A stretch of 55,575 nt of DNA, taken from NCBI GenBank assembly GCA_004769085.1, contig DUDS01000001.1:1-55575 (forward strand), written 5' to 3'. Positions within the stretch are counted from its first letter, which is position 1. Each line of letters opens with the position of its first letter. The notes beneath the pieces are model-generated. The model saw only the letters and a list, made by a program, of their open reading frames with translations, was not told where the DNA came from and searched no databases. Positions 1 to 9,319 of this stretch are shown here, in pieces. The position numbers were made by a program, and so were the translations under genes. This stretch comes from Candidatus Melainabacteria bacterium SSGW_16. Its GTDB lineage: Bacteria; Cyanobacteriota; Vampirovibrionia; 2-02-FULL-35-15.

Positions 1-111
1 AGCTTTGCCAATGTATATGACATCACCCTTTTTATCCAACATCATGTAAACACCAGAAGACGAGGGTATATTTTTTAGTTCTTTTTTTAATGCAGGGTTA
101 ATATTAATCAT
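1..111 (-). CDS. uvrC: UvrC, excinuclease ABC subunit C (5' part only)
   Basis: The minus strand encodes 37 residues before the window edge: a start ATG at 111 and then a GIY-YIG nuclease N-terminus of the UvrC type, with the SSSGVYMM and DVIYIGKA segments that hold the GVY and YIG motifs. UvrC makes the dual incision in nucleotide excision repair together with UvrB. An AAGGA sequence lies about 9 nt upstream of the ATG and an in-frame stop further upstream fixes the start. The gene is divergent from ahcY and the rest lies outside the window. The N-terminal GIY-YIG placement makes UvrC more likely than a short stand-alone GIY-YIG protein. Confidence 0.85.
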   Translation of the reverse strand, partial: MININPALKKELKNIPSSSGVYMMLDKKGDVIYIGKA

Positions 112-182
112 TAGGATTATTCCTTATAATTATATATAATTCCTCTCTCCTTAAAATCTGTTAAAATTATGCACATAAATAA

Positions 183-1475
<1,293 letters not shown>

Positions 1476-1488
1476 TATCTGAAGAAAA

Positions 1489-2265
1489 ATGAAATATATC
1501 GGAAAATTTTATCATCCACGGAAAAAACTCAGATTTTATGGTCTTTATGACCGGGATGAAAATCTTGTTTATCCTGTTGAATCAATTTTTTATCCAAATA
1601 AGACCGGAGATCCTTATAACTTCAACCAGCTTCATCCTCTTCTTTGTATCCAGCCCTCAAAAATAATTGGAATAGGGAAAAATTACAGAAGCCACGTAAA
1701 GGAATTTAATTCTTCAGTACCTGAAGAACCCGTTATTTTTATGAAATCCCCAAATTCAATTATTGGTCCTGAGGATAAGATTCTTTTACCTGAAGGAGCA
1801 GGACAGGTTGATTTTGAAGGAGAAATTGGAATAGTAATTAAAAAAGAAATTGAAAATATAAGCGAAGAAAATGCTCTTGATTATGTGCTTGGCTATACAT
1901 GTGCAAATGATATTACAGCACGTGAGCTTCAGAAAAAAGATGGTCAATGGAGCAGATCAAAAAGTTTCAGGACATTTTGTCCGGTAGGGCCATGGGTACT
2001 ACCTGTTTCCGAATTCCCTAACTATAAAAATCTTTCTCTTAAAACCTATGTGAATGATAAACCTGTTCAGTTTGCAAAAGCAAGCTCAATGATTTTCAGC
2101 ATTCCATATATAGTAAGTTTTGTTTCAAAGGTTATGACACTATATCCAGGGGATATTATTTTAAGTGGTACACCAGCTGGTGTAGGCCCCTTAAAGAGAA
2201 ATTATAAAATTGCAGTAGAAATTGAAGAAATTGGTACATTAATAAACAGAGTAAGCAGTAAATAG
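1489..2265 (+). CDS. Fumarylacetoacetate hydrolase (FAH) family protein
   Basis: 258 residues. The core has the FAH fold signatures: IGIGKNYRSHVKEF, PVIFMKSPNSI, the metal-binding acidic strand VDFEGEIGIVI, CANDITARELQKKDGQW and the C-terminal DIILSGTPAGVGPL. Members of this length are acylpyruvases, oxaloacetate decarboxylases/tautomerases or 2-hydroxyhepta-2,4-diene-dioate isomerases, acting on small dicarbonyl acids with Mg2+ or Mn2+. The exact substrate cannot be read from sequence. It begins 13 nt after ahcY with a weak GAAG upstream, which suggests one operon, although no metabolic link with SAH hydrolysis is evident. Confidence 0.9.
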   Translation: MKYIGKFYHPRKKLRFYGLYDRDENLVYPVESIFYPNKTGDPYNFNQLHPLLCIQPSKIIGIGKNYRSHVKEFNSSVPEEPVIFMKSPNSIIGPEDKILLPEGAGQVDFEGEIGIVIKKEIENISEENALDYVLGYTCANDITARELQKKDGQWSRSKSFRTFCPVGPWVLPVSEFPNYKNLSLKTYVNDKPVQFAKASSMIFSIPYIVSFVSKVMTLYPGDIILSGTPAGVGPLKRNYKIAVEIEEIGTLINRVSSK

Positions 2266-2323
2266 TCGTTTTTGGAATCTGCCACAAATAAAACCAAGCT
2301 TCGTCTTAAAAATCAAAACCAAC

Positions 2324-3379
2324 ATGACAGAATTCTGGGATAAACGTTCAAAACAACTTCTGGTACTTTCAGGTGTACTGCTGTTTCTTTTTGCATTACT
2401 GAAATTTGCAAAATATTTTTCTGAAATTTTTGCAATTCTTGGAATATCTATTCTTATTGCTTATCTTTTAATTGGTCCTGTAGATTTTCTTACAAGGATA
2501 GTAAAATTTCGTTCTATTGCAGTTATGCTGATTTATTTATTTTTAATAATATTCCTTATAACAGTATCAGTCTTTATAGGACCAAAGGTTGTAGCAGAAT
2601 TTGGAGAGTTTACACAAAAGATTCCTGAAATAACAAACTCACTAAACAAAAATCTTCAGGATCTTCAAATCTCTTTAAATAAGAGCAATATCCCAATTAA
2701 TATTCCATCAATCAAAACAGGCATACTTAATAAAATAGGCATAAAGACAATGGATACGCTAAGTAACATACTTGGTGTGGCTTCCAGTACAATTCATATG
2801 CTCTTTTACATACTTGTAACTTCTGTAATTTCATATTATTTCCTGCTTGAAGGACATAAAATCACACATGGACTTACCGCATACATTCCTCAGAAATATC
2901 ATGTCCATATACACAATCTAATTTCTGAACTTGACAAGTGTCTTAGAGGTTTTTATGGTGGAATGGTAAAACTTGCTGCAATTAATGCAACTGTAATGTT
3001 TACAACTTATCTCATAATGAAAGTGCCTTACTCGCTTCTGCTTGCACTATGGCATTTCCTTTCATGCATTATCCCTGTGGTCGGTGGGTGGTTCGGACTT
3101 ATACCAGCAATACTTGTAATCGCATTTACTGATCCCTTAAAAATCTGGATCCCACTTTTAGTATATGAAGGCTTCACAAGACTCATTAAGGATAATTTCA
3201 TTACACCAAGGATTATGGGTGATGCAATTGGAATGCACCCGGTATTGGTACTCATAGCAGTACTGGCAGGACTAAAAACAGCTGGACTTGTAGGGATTCT
3301 TTTTGCATTGCCATTATTCGGTACAATAAATGTAATATTTAAATACTCACTAAAACAAATCCCCAAACAACAGGAATAA
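2324..3379 (+). CDS. AI-2E family (PerM-like) membrane transporter
   Basis: 351 residues, mostly hydrophobic, with about eight predicted membrane segments. The order fits the AI-2E exporter/PerM family: two or three N-terminal segments, a soluble helical stretch around residues 90-145 (FTQKIPEITNSLNKNLQDLQ), then the conserved C-terminal half with PVVGGWFGLIPAILVIAF, YEGFTRLIKDNFITPRIMG and GMHPVLVLIAVLAGLKTAGLVGILFALPL. Family members include AI-2 exporters and Na+/H+ antiporters, so the substrate is open. The gene starts 58 nt after the FAH gene and I see no Shine-Dalgarno site. Confidence 0.9.
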   Translation: MTEFWDKRSKQLLVLSGVLLFLFALLKFAKYFSEIFAILGISILIAYLLIGPVDFLTRIVKFRSIAVMLIYLFLIIFLITVSVFIGPKVVAEFGEFTQKIPEITNSLNKNLQDLQISLNKSNIPINIPSIKTGILNKIGIKTMDTLSNILGVASSTIHMLFYILVTSVISYYFLLEGHKITHGLTAYIPQKYHVHIHNLISELDKCLRGFYGGMVKLAAINATVMFTTYLIMKVPYSLLLALWHFLSCIIPVVGGWFGLIPAILVIAFTDPLKIWIPLLVYEGFTRLIKDNFITPRIMGDAIGMHPVLVLIAVLAGLKTAGLVGILFALPLFGTINVIFKYSLKQIPKQQE

Positions 3380-3458
3380 TTACAGATATTTTTGTCTTAC
3401 ATAAAAAAGAAACGGACTGAATATGCTAATCTATTTTAGTGTCAATTGTTCATTTTAT

Positions 3459-3530
3459 GCGCTAGTAGCTCACCGGTAGAGCACTCGGCTTTTAACCGAT
3501 TGGCAGTGGGTTCAATTCCCACCTGGCGCA
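3459..3530 (+). tRNA. tRNA-Lys (UUU)
   Basis: Complete cloverleaf: acceptor GCGCTAG pairs with CTGGCGC, D stem GCTC/GAGC, anticodon loop CTTTTAA with anticodon TTT, T stem GTGGG/CCCAC with loop TTCAATT, discriminator A. One C-U mismatch closes the anticodon stem at 27-43. CCA is not encoded (the A is followed by CAT). It stands alone after the AI-2E transporter gene. Two decayed copies of its 3' part follow. Confidence 0.93.
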
Positions 3531-3546
3531 CATTCAAAATCCAAAG

Positions 3547-3618
3547 AATCGGATCTCATTCTAATCAAACTTATAACTTTTAACAGTTTGACATCTGGTT
3601 CAATTCCCACCTGGCGCA
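3547..3618 (+). pseudogene. Decayed tRNA-Lys copy
   Basis: The last 22 nt (3597-3618) are identical to the 3' end of the tRNA-Lys just upstream (3509-3530), covering the T arm 3' side and acceptor. Upstream of that the sequence still aligns with the anticodon loop (CTTTTAAC is kept) while D-arm and acceptor 5' pairing are lost. I read it as a tandem tRNA duplicate that has decayed. An alternative is an attachment-site remnant, but no integrase lies nearby. Confidence 0.6.
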
Positions 3619-3716
3619 AGTTTTAAAACGGCTCGTCGCATATTCGCTCTTTTTCATTTCTATTAAGGAACTACTATGACTCCTCGCCTATTTAGCCTTG
3701 TTGTTCAATGACGCTC

Positions 3717-3890
3717 AGACTTTCGCTCACAGAAAGTCTTCGCTTGGATTATCTGTTAAATAGTGAAACATTTTTCTAACTAAAAGGGCTTACAAAAGCG
3801 AAACCCATACCCTAAGCGGAGCGTTGGAGGCGCCAAGCCCACCAAGCGAAGCATGGGTATGGGTGAGCATAAAAATGTAAGCCCTTTTAG
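3717..3890. other. Nested palindromic structured element
   Basis: The tRNA-Lys to cupin gap holds several perfect inverted repeats: AGACTTTC/GAAAGTCT (3717-3724 and 3732-3739), CTAAAAGGGCTTACA/TGTAAGCCCTTTTAG (3780-3794 and 3876-3890), and inside it ACCCATACCC/GGGTATGGGT (3803-3812 and 3855-3864). A further 10-bp pair, CTTCGCTTGG (3738-3747) with CCAAGCGAAG (3842-3851), would cross the outer stem as a pseudoknot. The interior is GC-rich compared with its surroundings. It has no open reading frame. It may be a MITE- or REP-like mobile palindrome or a structured RNA. Confidence 0.6.
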
Positions 3891-3920
3891 CTTTTATAGG
3901 GTAAAATACACAAAAAGCTT

Positions 3921-3957
3921 GTTTTAAAAGTAATTAGCTTGATTCCTGCCTAGCGCA
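3921..3957 (+). repeat. Second degenerate tRNA-Lys 3'-end copy
   Basis: The sequence ending GCCTAGCGCA (to 3957) resembles the tRNA-Lys T-arm/acceptor end CACCTGGCGCA with a few changes and one deletion, and is preceded by TTTTAA at a distance similar to the anticodon loop. It lies directly before the cupin gene. The match is weak beyond the last 20 nt. Confidence 0.4.
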
Positions 3958-3967
3958 AAATCTTCAA

Positions 3968-4291
3968 ATGCCGGTTATTTCATTAAACGAAATAGAAATT
4001 AGAAAACCATTACCAGGTTTTAAAGGACAGTTTATCCATACAGATAAAATAACCATTGCATTCTTTGAAATAGAACAAGGGGCAGAACTACCTGAACACT
4101 CTCACCATCACGAACAAATTTCTACAATTATTGAAGGTAGATTTGAACTTAACCTAGGAGGAGAAACTATAATTCAGGAACCTGGAAAAGTTACTGTTAT
4201 ACCTTCAAACATTCCTCATTCAGGAAAAGCCCTAACTTTCTGCAAAGTAATAGACGTATTTTGTCCTGTAAGGGAAGATTACAAAAAGTGA
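3968..4291 (+). CDS. Small cupin-domain protein
   Basis: 107 residues forming one cupin barrel. Motif 1 is GAELPEHSHHHEQ, with two or three His and a Glu as likely metal ligands, and motif 2 is GKVTVIPSNIPHSG with the last ligand His. Single-domain cupins of this size include sugar isomerase-like, dioxygenase-like and sensory proteins, so the function is not assigned. The start ATG follows a degenerate tRNA-Lys repeat and has no evident Shine-Dalgarno site. The 3' end faces mgtC, with 16 nt between the stop codons. Confidence 0.85.
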   Translation: MPVISLNEIEIRKPLPGFKGQFIHTDKITIAFFEIEQGAELPEHSHHHEQISTIIEGRFELNLGGETIIQEPGKVTVIPSNIPHSGKALTFCKVIDVFCPVREDYKK

Positions 4292-4307
4292 AACTCAATT
4301 AAACCTT

Positions 4308-4778
4308 TTAGTCTCTTTCATGGTTATCGCCATTTTCTTTATCAGTAATACGATCAAGATGAATTTTAAATGGTTTTAAAACCCACAATAAAATAAGCGA
4401 CATAAGAGTAATAATAAAAGCCAGCACAAACATACCAGTGCCGCATGCCATTCCAACTGAAGCAGCGACCCATAAGGTTGCTGCAGTAGTAAGTCCTTTT
4501 GTAACATATCCCTGGTGAAGTATTGCACCTGCTCCAAGAAAACCTATACCAGTTACAATTTGTGCTGCAACCCGTGATGTATCAACCCCATGAAAACCAT
4601 AAATCGACACAAGTGTAAAAGTTGCTGATCCAATACAAACCAGCGACAGTGTCCGGAATCCAACCGTTTTATGACTAATTCCTCTTTCAATCCCTATAAT
4701 TATTCCAAGCACAAAAGACACAAGGATTCTTATTATTATTGTTTGCGCTATATTTAAATCTGTTGCAAGCGTTTCCAT
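4308..4778 (-). CDS. MgtC/SapB family membrane protein
   Basis: 156 residues with four to five hydrophobic segments. It matches the MgtC/SapB/SrpB/YhiD N-terminal membrane domain: SFVLGIIIGIERG near the start, VGFRTLSLVCIGSATFTLVS, AAQIVTGIGFLGAGAILHQG and GLTTAATLWVAASVGMACG. The C-terminal ACT-like domain of Salmonella MgtC is absent. Proteins of this family affect growth at low Mg2+ and inhibit the F-ATPase in some pathogens, while many are uncharacterised. An AT-rich hairpin lies about 40 nt upstream in the leader side. Confidence 0.9.
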   Translation of the reverse strand: METLATDLNIAQTIIIRILVSFVLGIIIGIERGISHKTVGFRTLSLVCIGSATFTLVSIYGFHGVDTSRVAAQIVTGIGFLGAGAILHQGYVTKGLTTAATLWVAASVGMACGTGMFVLAFIITLMSLILLWVLKPFKIHLDRITDKENGDNHERD

Positions 4779-4815
4779 AGTGTTTTTTAAATCATATACC
4801 CACCAATATAAAATA

Positions 4816-4837
4816 AATCACGTTTTGTTGTGATTTT
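4816..4837 (-). promoter_or_regulatory. Hairpin in the mgtC upstream region
   Basis: AAATCAC (4816-4822) and GTGATTT (4831-4837) form a 7-bp stem with an 8-nt loop, followed by a T run on the plus strand. It lies upstream of the mgtC start (4778) and of the plus-strand gene at 4890, with no plus-strand gene ending nearby. It could be an attenuator in the mgtC leader or part of a promoter region. Confidence 0.35.
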
Positions 4838-4889
4838 TTACTGAATATGCTTGAATATTAATAATCAATAAACCGAAAGAAACATATAA

Positions 4890-5561
4890 ATGCTAAGAGT
4901 CAGTTCAGCATTATTAAAAGGGCTTGTTGCTACTGGCGCATTAATAGCTGCTGGTGAAAATTATCATGCTCATAGTACTAATTTATATGCACAGGAAAGA
5001 CCCCTGAATGAAACAGAACCAGGGAAAAAATTAACAAATACAATCAGTGCCTTTTTAAAAGCTAACGTGCCTAAGGGATATGAATTAAGTCCAAGAGAAA
5101 TTATAGAAATGTACGGGTGGGTTATAAAAATATCCACTGAGGCTGATGCCCTGGAAAAAGATAAACAAGCTCAATATGTAAAAGACCAGCTAGCAACAGT
5201 CAAAAAAACATACATAATAGTTACTGATGAATCACTACAGTCATTAACAGATGGAGTAAACAAATTTAGAACAGTGAGAAATCAGACAGATAACAGCCAG
5301 GTACCAGCAAAAGACCGTATTAAACATGGAGAGTTATTATCTAACAGAGGAATAGTATCCAGATCTACACAGTTTGCACAGGCAGCAGGAATGACTGCTT
5401 CCCAGACAAATGAACTCATGGAGCTTATGCTTGGAAATAACAAAGGATTTATAGCTGAAAGGATCAACACCCAGCTAGATTCATATGAAACAAACAGCAG
5501 GGCAAAAAGAACCGGAGAGAAACTGGTCGAAGCAGTTAAATTACACAATCCTAATAATTAA
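4890..5561 (+). CDS. Secreted protein of unknown function
   Basis: 223 residues. The N-terminus LKGLVATGALIAAGENYHAHS is weakly signal-like, with charged residues before a short Ala/Gly-rich hydrophobic stretch, so export is likely but not certain. The remainder is hydrophilic and mostly helical (KKTYIIVTDESLQSLTDGVNKFR, QAAGMTASQTNELMELMLGNNKG) without a recognised motif. It has no good Shine-Dalgarno site. Its 3' end overlaps the convergent gene at 5558 by 4 nt. Confidence 0.7.
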   Translation: MLRVSSALLKGLVATGALIAAGENYHAHSTNLYAQERPLNETEPGKKLTNTISAFLKANVPKGYELSPREIIEMYGWVIKISTEADALEKDKQAQYVKDQLATVKKTYIIVTDESLQSLTDGVNKFRTVRNQTDNSQVPAKDRIKHGELLSNRGIVSRSTQFAQAAGMTASQTNELMELMLGNNKGFIAERINTQLDSYETNSRAKRTGEKLVEAVKLHNPNN

Positions 5562-6322
5562 TATCCTCTTATATTTCTTACTATCTCCTCTATGGGAGGT
5601 AAATCTACAACCCCATCAAAATCACCTGGCTCATAAATAGCTATATTAGGATCATCATGTACTGTTGCATTTGTGCCAAGATGTAATCCCAATAAACCAG
5701 GACAATATTTAGGGATTGCATCTTTTTTAACATGCCGCGCTCCTGCTAATCCAAATATTGGTAACCCGGGATATTTTATCCTCCCACATCCAATATTTGC
5801 AGCCATATATCTGTTTACAAGATCTTCCTCCTCCTGATAATTTGATGGTCTTGGACACATATCAAATGGGATTACAGGAACTCTTTCTGACTGCAGAACT
5901 GGCAATATAAACTTTCTTAATGATGCTTCATATTCATCTATCATTTTTGCCTGATATCTTTTAATAGCAACCATGGCTATATCAACAGGAACAATAGGAT
6001 CATGAGTAAATTTGTTTAATGTATCATCAAGCTGTGCCGGCAACTCCAGGGCAGAAACAAATTCTATGCCACGGGATTTTGCTAATTTAACAGCAATAGC
6101 GTAAAAAAGATGATGTGACATTTCCGTATGAGTATCACCAACTAAAACATCTCTGCCATTTTCAAGTTCACCCAGTATAGCCTCCATAGCATCGCCATAA
6201 GGTAGTAATGGTTCTGCTGTAATAAACCTGTTAGCACCAGTAGAAATCAAATCCAGCCTGTTTAGCCGTTCCCTCCAAGCAGGATATAACTGGATAAAAT
6301 GCTTATCCGGGTGAATTCTCAT
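5558..6322 (-). CDS. Possible TIKI/ChaN/EreA-superfamily protein
   Basis: 254 residues, no signal peptide. The segment VLVGDTHTEMSHH followed by helix and the strand FVSALELPAQL, and later LPIFGLAGARHVKKDAI near the C-terminus, resemble the GxxH and GAxH motifs of the TIKI superfamily (TraB, ChaN-like haem-binding, erythromycin esterase-like). In that superfamily these His and Glu residues bind metal for hydrolysis. This is a motif-level resemblance only and the substrate is unknown. The start ATG at 6322 has CCCCTG rather than a clear Shine-Dalgarno site upstream. The 3' end overlaps the convergent gene at 4890-5561. Confidence 0.7.
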   Translation of the reverse strand: MRIHPDKHFIQLYPAWRERLNRLDLISTGANRFITAEPLLPYGDAMEAILGELENGRDVLVGDTHTEMSHHLFYAIAVKLAKSRGIEFVSALELPAQLDDTLNKFTHDPIVPVDIAMVAIKRYQAKMIDEYEASLRKFILPVLQSERVPVIPFDMCPRPSNYQEEEDLVNRYMAANIGCGRIKYPGLPIFGLAGARHVKKDAIPKYCPGLLGLHLGTNATVHDDPNIAIYEPGDFDGVVDLPPIEEIVRNIRGY

Positions 6323-6601
6323 TGTTTCCCCTGTATATGGAACTAAATTACTAGGACATTTATTCCAAATATAGAAAACTGAAATTAAGAAACAGTTAAA
6401 TGAATCTTACAATAGCTGATGGTTAAAGGGTTTCAAACTCTTTAAAATGTTGAAATAAACAAAATTGCTAACTAAAAAACTGTTTTAAAATTTCCTATAA
6501 CAAAACTACATGAAATAAAATTTGATTGTTAACGTTAAACAGCAAGGTTTAGCTAACTGGTTTGAGATGTAAAAGGTTAAGAATAAAAGTAGTTATTTGT
6601 T

Positions 6602-6623
6602 ATTAAAATCAAAAGATTTTAAT
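6602..6623 (-). terminator. AT-rich hairpin after the 654-residue gene
   Basis: ATTAAAATC (6602-6610) and GATTTTAAT (6615-6623) form a perfect 9-bp stem with a 4-nt loop, directly after the stop of the minus-strand gene at 6624. It has little GC and no strong T run, so termination is plausible but weak. The rest of the 6323-6601 gap shows no other clear structure. Confidence 0.45.
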
Positions 6624-8588
6624 CTAAGCTCCCAAACTAGTATTAAATATTCGAATACCAGGAGTCACTTCCGACTTAAGTTTTAAATGGATATCTTCAC
6701 CATTAATATCCCACAGTTCAAATTTTGGGAAATTTCCTTTAATTGAAACCAAATCCCTTAGTCCCATATAAAACTCCCTGTCTGTTTTTTCAGCAATTAC
6801 TCTTCTTTCTAAATCAATTAGTGTGCTTCCTGCACCACTTACCACACAAACAGGAATTATTTCTCTTTTGTTATCAGAGAAGAAATTAAGCCCTCTTGCT
6901 CTGGAGGCAATCGATTTAATTTCTTCTATACCTTCAATAGCCCGTCTAAAACTGCTTTTTACTTTTATTAAATAAGTCCTATTTTTTGTTTCAACTCTCA
7001 TATCTTCTTTTTCAATTTCATTAGGATCCACAATGTCCATTTTTACTATCTCAGGAGGACGATATTTTTTATTAAACACTTCTGAAAGACTAACTGCAGC
7101 TTCAGCTTTAGCATAATAACCAAAAACATACCTAGGGTTTAGTTTCTCTTTTTCCATAGCTTTCTTAAAAAGCCTTATTGCACCACTAACACCATTTGAA
7201 TCAATTCTTATTATGTTCCTTATAAATGTCCTTCCTGCCCTGAAAGCATCATTTTCTTTGCTGCCTAGAAACAAAGCTAAATCTCTTTTTGTAGAATACG
7301 CATGTAAATCATGACTGGTTGAATTATCCAGCATATTACTAATACTGACTCTTACAGAATCATCAGCCTGACAATATTGTAAAAATGCCTGATACTCAGA
7401 TTCTATCGTAAATAAGTCACCGGGTAGTTTATCTACACCATTTCTTGTTTTTAACCCTGATAACGATTGTAAAAATCCTACTCTTAAAATTACTTCTTCA
7501 GGACTTAAAGTCGAGTAAATATTCTCTCCTAATCTAACAGTCTGCAGAAAAGCATCTGATACCTTACTATCCAACCCAATAGTACTCTGGTAGGAGTTAA
7601 CTCTTCTAACCGTGTCAGGAAGGATAGTTGAAGGATATCTCATCGGCAAAACCACAGCTCTGTCTTCATCATTGGTAACAGATACAGAAACTGGTTCAGT
7701 TAGAATCTGATTTTGTTCTGTTACCTCTTCAGCTATTTCAGGAATTATATCGTCCTCGACTATTTGTAAATGTTGATTTCCTGGATTCCTGACACAAATA
7801 ATCCCGGTTATTTTTTCTGCTATTGCCGGATTGTTAGTGTTTCTGGTTATAAAAGATATTAATGCTACTCGTGCATTATCCATTACTGAACCTAATGTTT
7901 CATCACCTCGCCTGGATCTGTGCGATGAGCCAAAATATCTTGCTGCACGTTCAAATGGTTCCCCCTGCCCAATGTCATCCAGGAATGAAATAACTTTTTT
8001 ATTTGGAGCAGAAATTTCACTGATTTTCCCCAGAAGAATATTTGCAGCCTGGGAAGCAGACAACCCCTCAAGCTCACTCATTTCAATGGTTATTAATTTT
8101 CTCTCTGCTTTAGAGACTTGAGTATTTATTCCACTGAGATTTTCCTGTGGTTTTGTTATTTGTGCAGAAGAAACAATTACAAGCGATTTTGGCTTATCTA
8201 CCTGCATAGTAACAGGTGTACCGGCTTCAGGCACCACATTAAGGATACTTTCTTCATTTGAAGAAGCTTTTGATCTGAAAAGAAATGATACACCTTGTTT
8301 TAATTTCACTGCACCATCTTTTATAGCACCTGCAACAGCACAACCTAATTCATAGTATGAATAAAAAAATGAACCTATCTTTTTACCTACGAATTTAAAT
8401 AATGCACCAACATCTTCTAGCCCACCTGACAATTCATCTCTAAACGATGAGTCATCTTTTCTGTAAGTTCTTCCAGCATTTCTTACAGATTTTTTGCGAA
8501 CACCATTGCCTGGGTTAGCAGAACTTTTTTCTGTTGTTTTTTTACCAGGGGGCTGATTGCCTACTTTACTGATTTTCTTTGAACCCAT
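6624..8588 (-). CDS. Large protein of unknown function with a faint AAA-like region
   Basis: 654 residues. The first 50 are Lys/Arg/Ser-rich and unstructured; residues 60-110 hold a short hydrophobic patch. Around residues 165-265 the order of elements (LITIEMSELEGLSASQAANILLG, then VISFLDDIGQ as a Walker B-like strand, then ARVALISFITRN like a sensor strand) recalls AAA+ modules of the ClpA/B type, but I find no P-loop. Near the C-terminus MRVETKNRTYLIKVKSS looks like the strand pair of PD-(D/E)XK nucleases with the acidic residue replaced by Lys. Both resemblances are weak. A TATAAT lies 11 nt before the ATG and there is no Shine-Dalgarno site. Confidence 0.7.
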   Translation of the reverse strand: MGSKKISKVGNQPPGKKTTEKSSANPGNGVRKKSVRNAGRTYRKDDSSFRDELSGGLEDVGALFKFVGKKIGSFFYSYYELGCAVAGAIKDGAVKLKQGVSFLFRSKASSNEESILNVVPEAGTPVTMQVDKPKSLVIVSSAQITKPQENLSGINTQVSKAERKLITIEMSELEGLSASQAANILLGKISEISAPNKKVISFLDDIGQGEPFERAARYFGSSHRSRRGDETLGSVMDNARVALISFITRNTNNPAIAEKITGIICVRNPGNQHLQIVEDDIIPEIAEEVTEQNQILTEPVSVSVTNDEDRAVVLPMRYPSTILPDTVRRVNSYQSTIGLDSKVSDAFLQTVRLGENIYSTLSPEEVILRVGFLQSLSGLKTRNGVDKLPGDLFTIESEYQAFLQYCQADDSVRVSISNMLDNSTSHDLHAYSTKRDLALFLGSKENDAFRAGRTFIRNIIRIDSNGVSGAIRLFKKAMEKEKLNPRYVFGYYAKAEAAVSLSEVFNKKYRPPEIVKMDIVDPNEIEKEDMRVETKNRTYLIKVKSSFRRAIEGIEEIKSIASRARGLNFFSDNKREIIPVCVVSGAGSTLIDLERRVIAEKTDREFYMGLRDLVSIKGNFPKFELWDINGEDIHLKLKSEVTPGIRIFNTSLGA

Positions 8589-8723
8589 ATAAGTATTGAA
8601 TTATAATTTCCATTACAGTAATTTATCAGAAAAATAATAATTTATTTGAGTTACAAACTATAAAAATATGTAAATCACAAGGGTAATCAGATTAAAATTG
8701 TTTAATCTTTTCTGTGGGCTAAG

Positions 8724-9302
8724 TTAAGTAACCCCCACAAAGCTCTCTTCTACAATTTTCGGATCAACTTCTTTTAAAAATGCTCTAAGCTTTACGTTTA
8801 GTACCGGCTTATTAGCTTGAAAGTCTTCAAGCTCAACAATTGCCATATTTTTTTCTGAGACTTTACCGCCTTCTCTAAATTTCACCTGAAAAACAGCGGA
8901 CTGACCCGGATGAGTTAATTCTCCAGACCACCATTTGTATTCAATGCCACCACGATCTTCTACATCGTCAAGTTTAAAAGGTGAATATTTATTTTCATCA
9001 TATTTTAATAAAGTCTGCCCTACCGGAGTAAAATCTTTATCTCCACTAACGGCATGTGTTGTTTGTGCTTCAAAGGTGACACCTTTTTTATTTGTACTTT
9101 TAATTTGCATTACTGACCCTGCACCTAGGCTTAAATACATCCCTTTTTTTGGTGTAAATGGCATTGACTGATAGTAAAATCCAGGCGGATATTTTATTTC
9201 ATTAGTTGAATAAATTTGAAGACTCATATGATTTTTATTATCCCAGTTAACATTCAGAATCAATTGCAAAAGATTTCTTACAATTAAATATGTTTTACTC
9301 AT
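8724..9302 (-). CDS. Unknown protein, mostly beta-strand
   Basis: About 192 residues from ATG at 9302; an in-frame TTG at 9314 would add four residues. No signal peptide, no membrane segment, no recognised motif. The middle and C-terminal parts alternate hydrophobic and polar residues as in beta-sandwich proteins (AVFQVKFREGG, NMAIVELEDF, VLNVKLRAFLKEV). The start lies only 5-17 nt from the start of the divergent Tat-signal gene at 9320, so the two promoters must overlap the neighbouring coding regions or one start is further in (an ATG at residue 30 is another option). Confidence 0.65.
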   Translation of the reverse strand: MSKTYLIVRNLLQLILNVNWDNKNHMSLQIYSTNEIKYPPGFYYQSMPFTPKKGMYLSLGAGSVMQIKSTNKKGVTFEAQTTHAVSGDKDFTPVGQTLLKYDENKYSPFKLDDVEDRGGIEYKWWSGELTHPGQSAVFQVKFREGGKVSEKNMAIVELEDFQANKPVLNVKLRAFLKEVDPKIVEESFVGVT

Positions 9303-9319
9303 GTTAATATTCAAGAACA

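Noticed and set aside
3509..3618. att core of an integrated element at tRNA-Lys
   Set aside because: The copies are only 88 bp apart with no integrase or cargo; alignment extends into the anticodon loop, which fits tRNA decay better.
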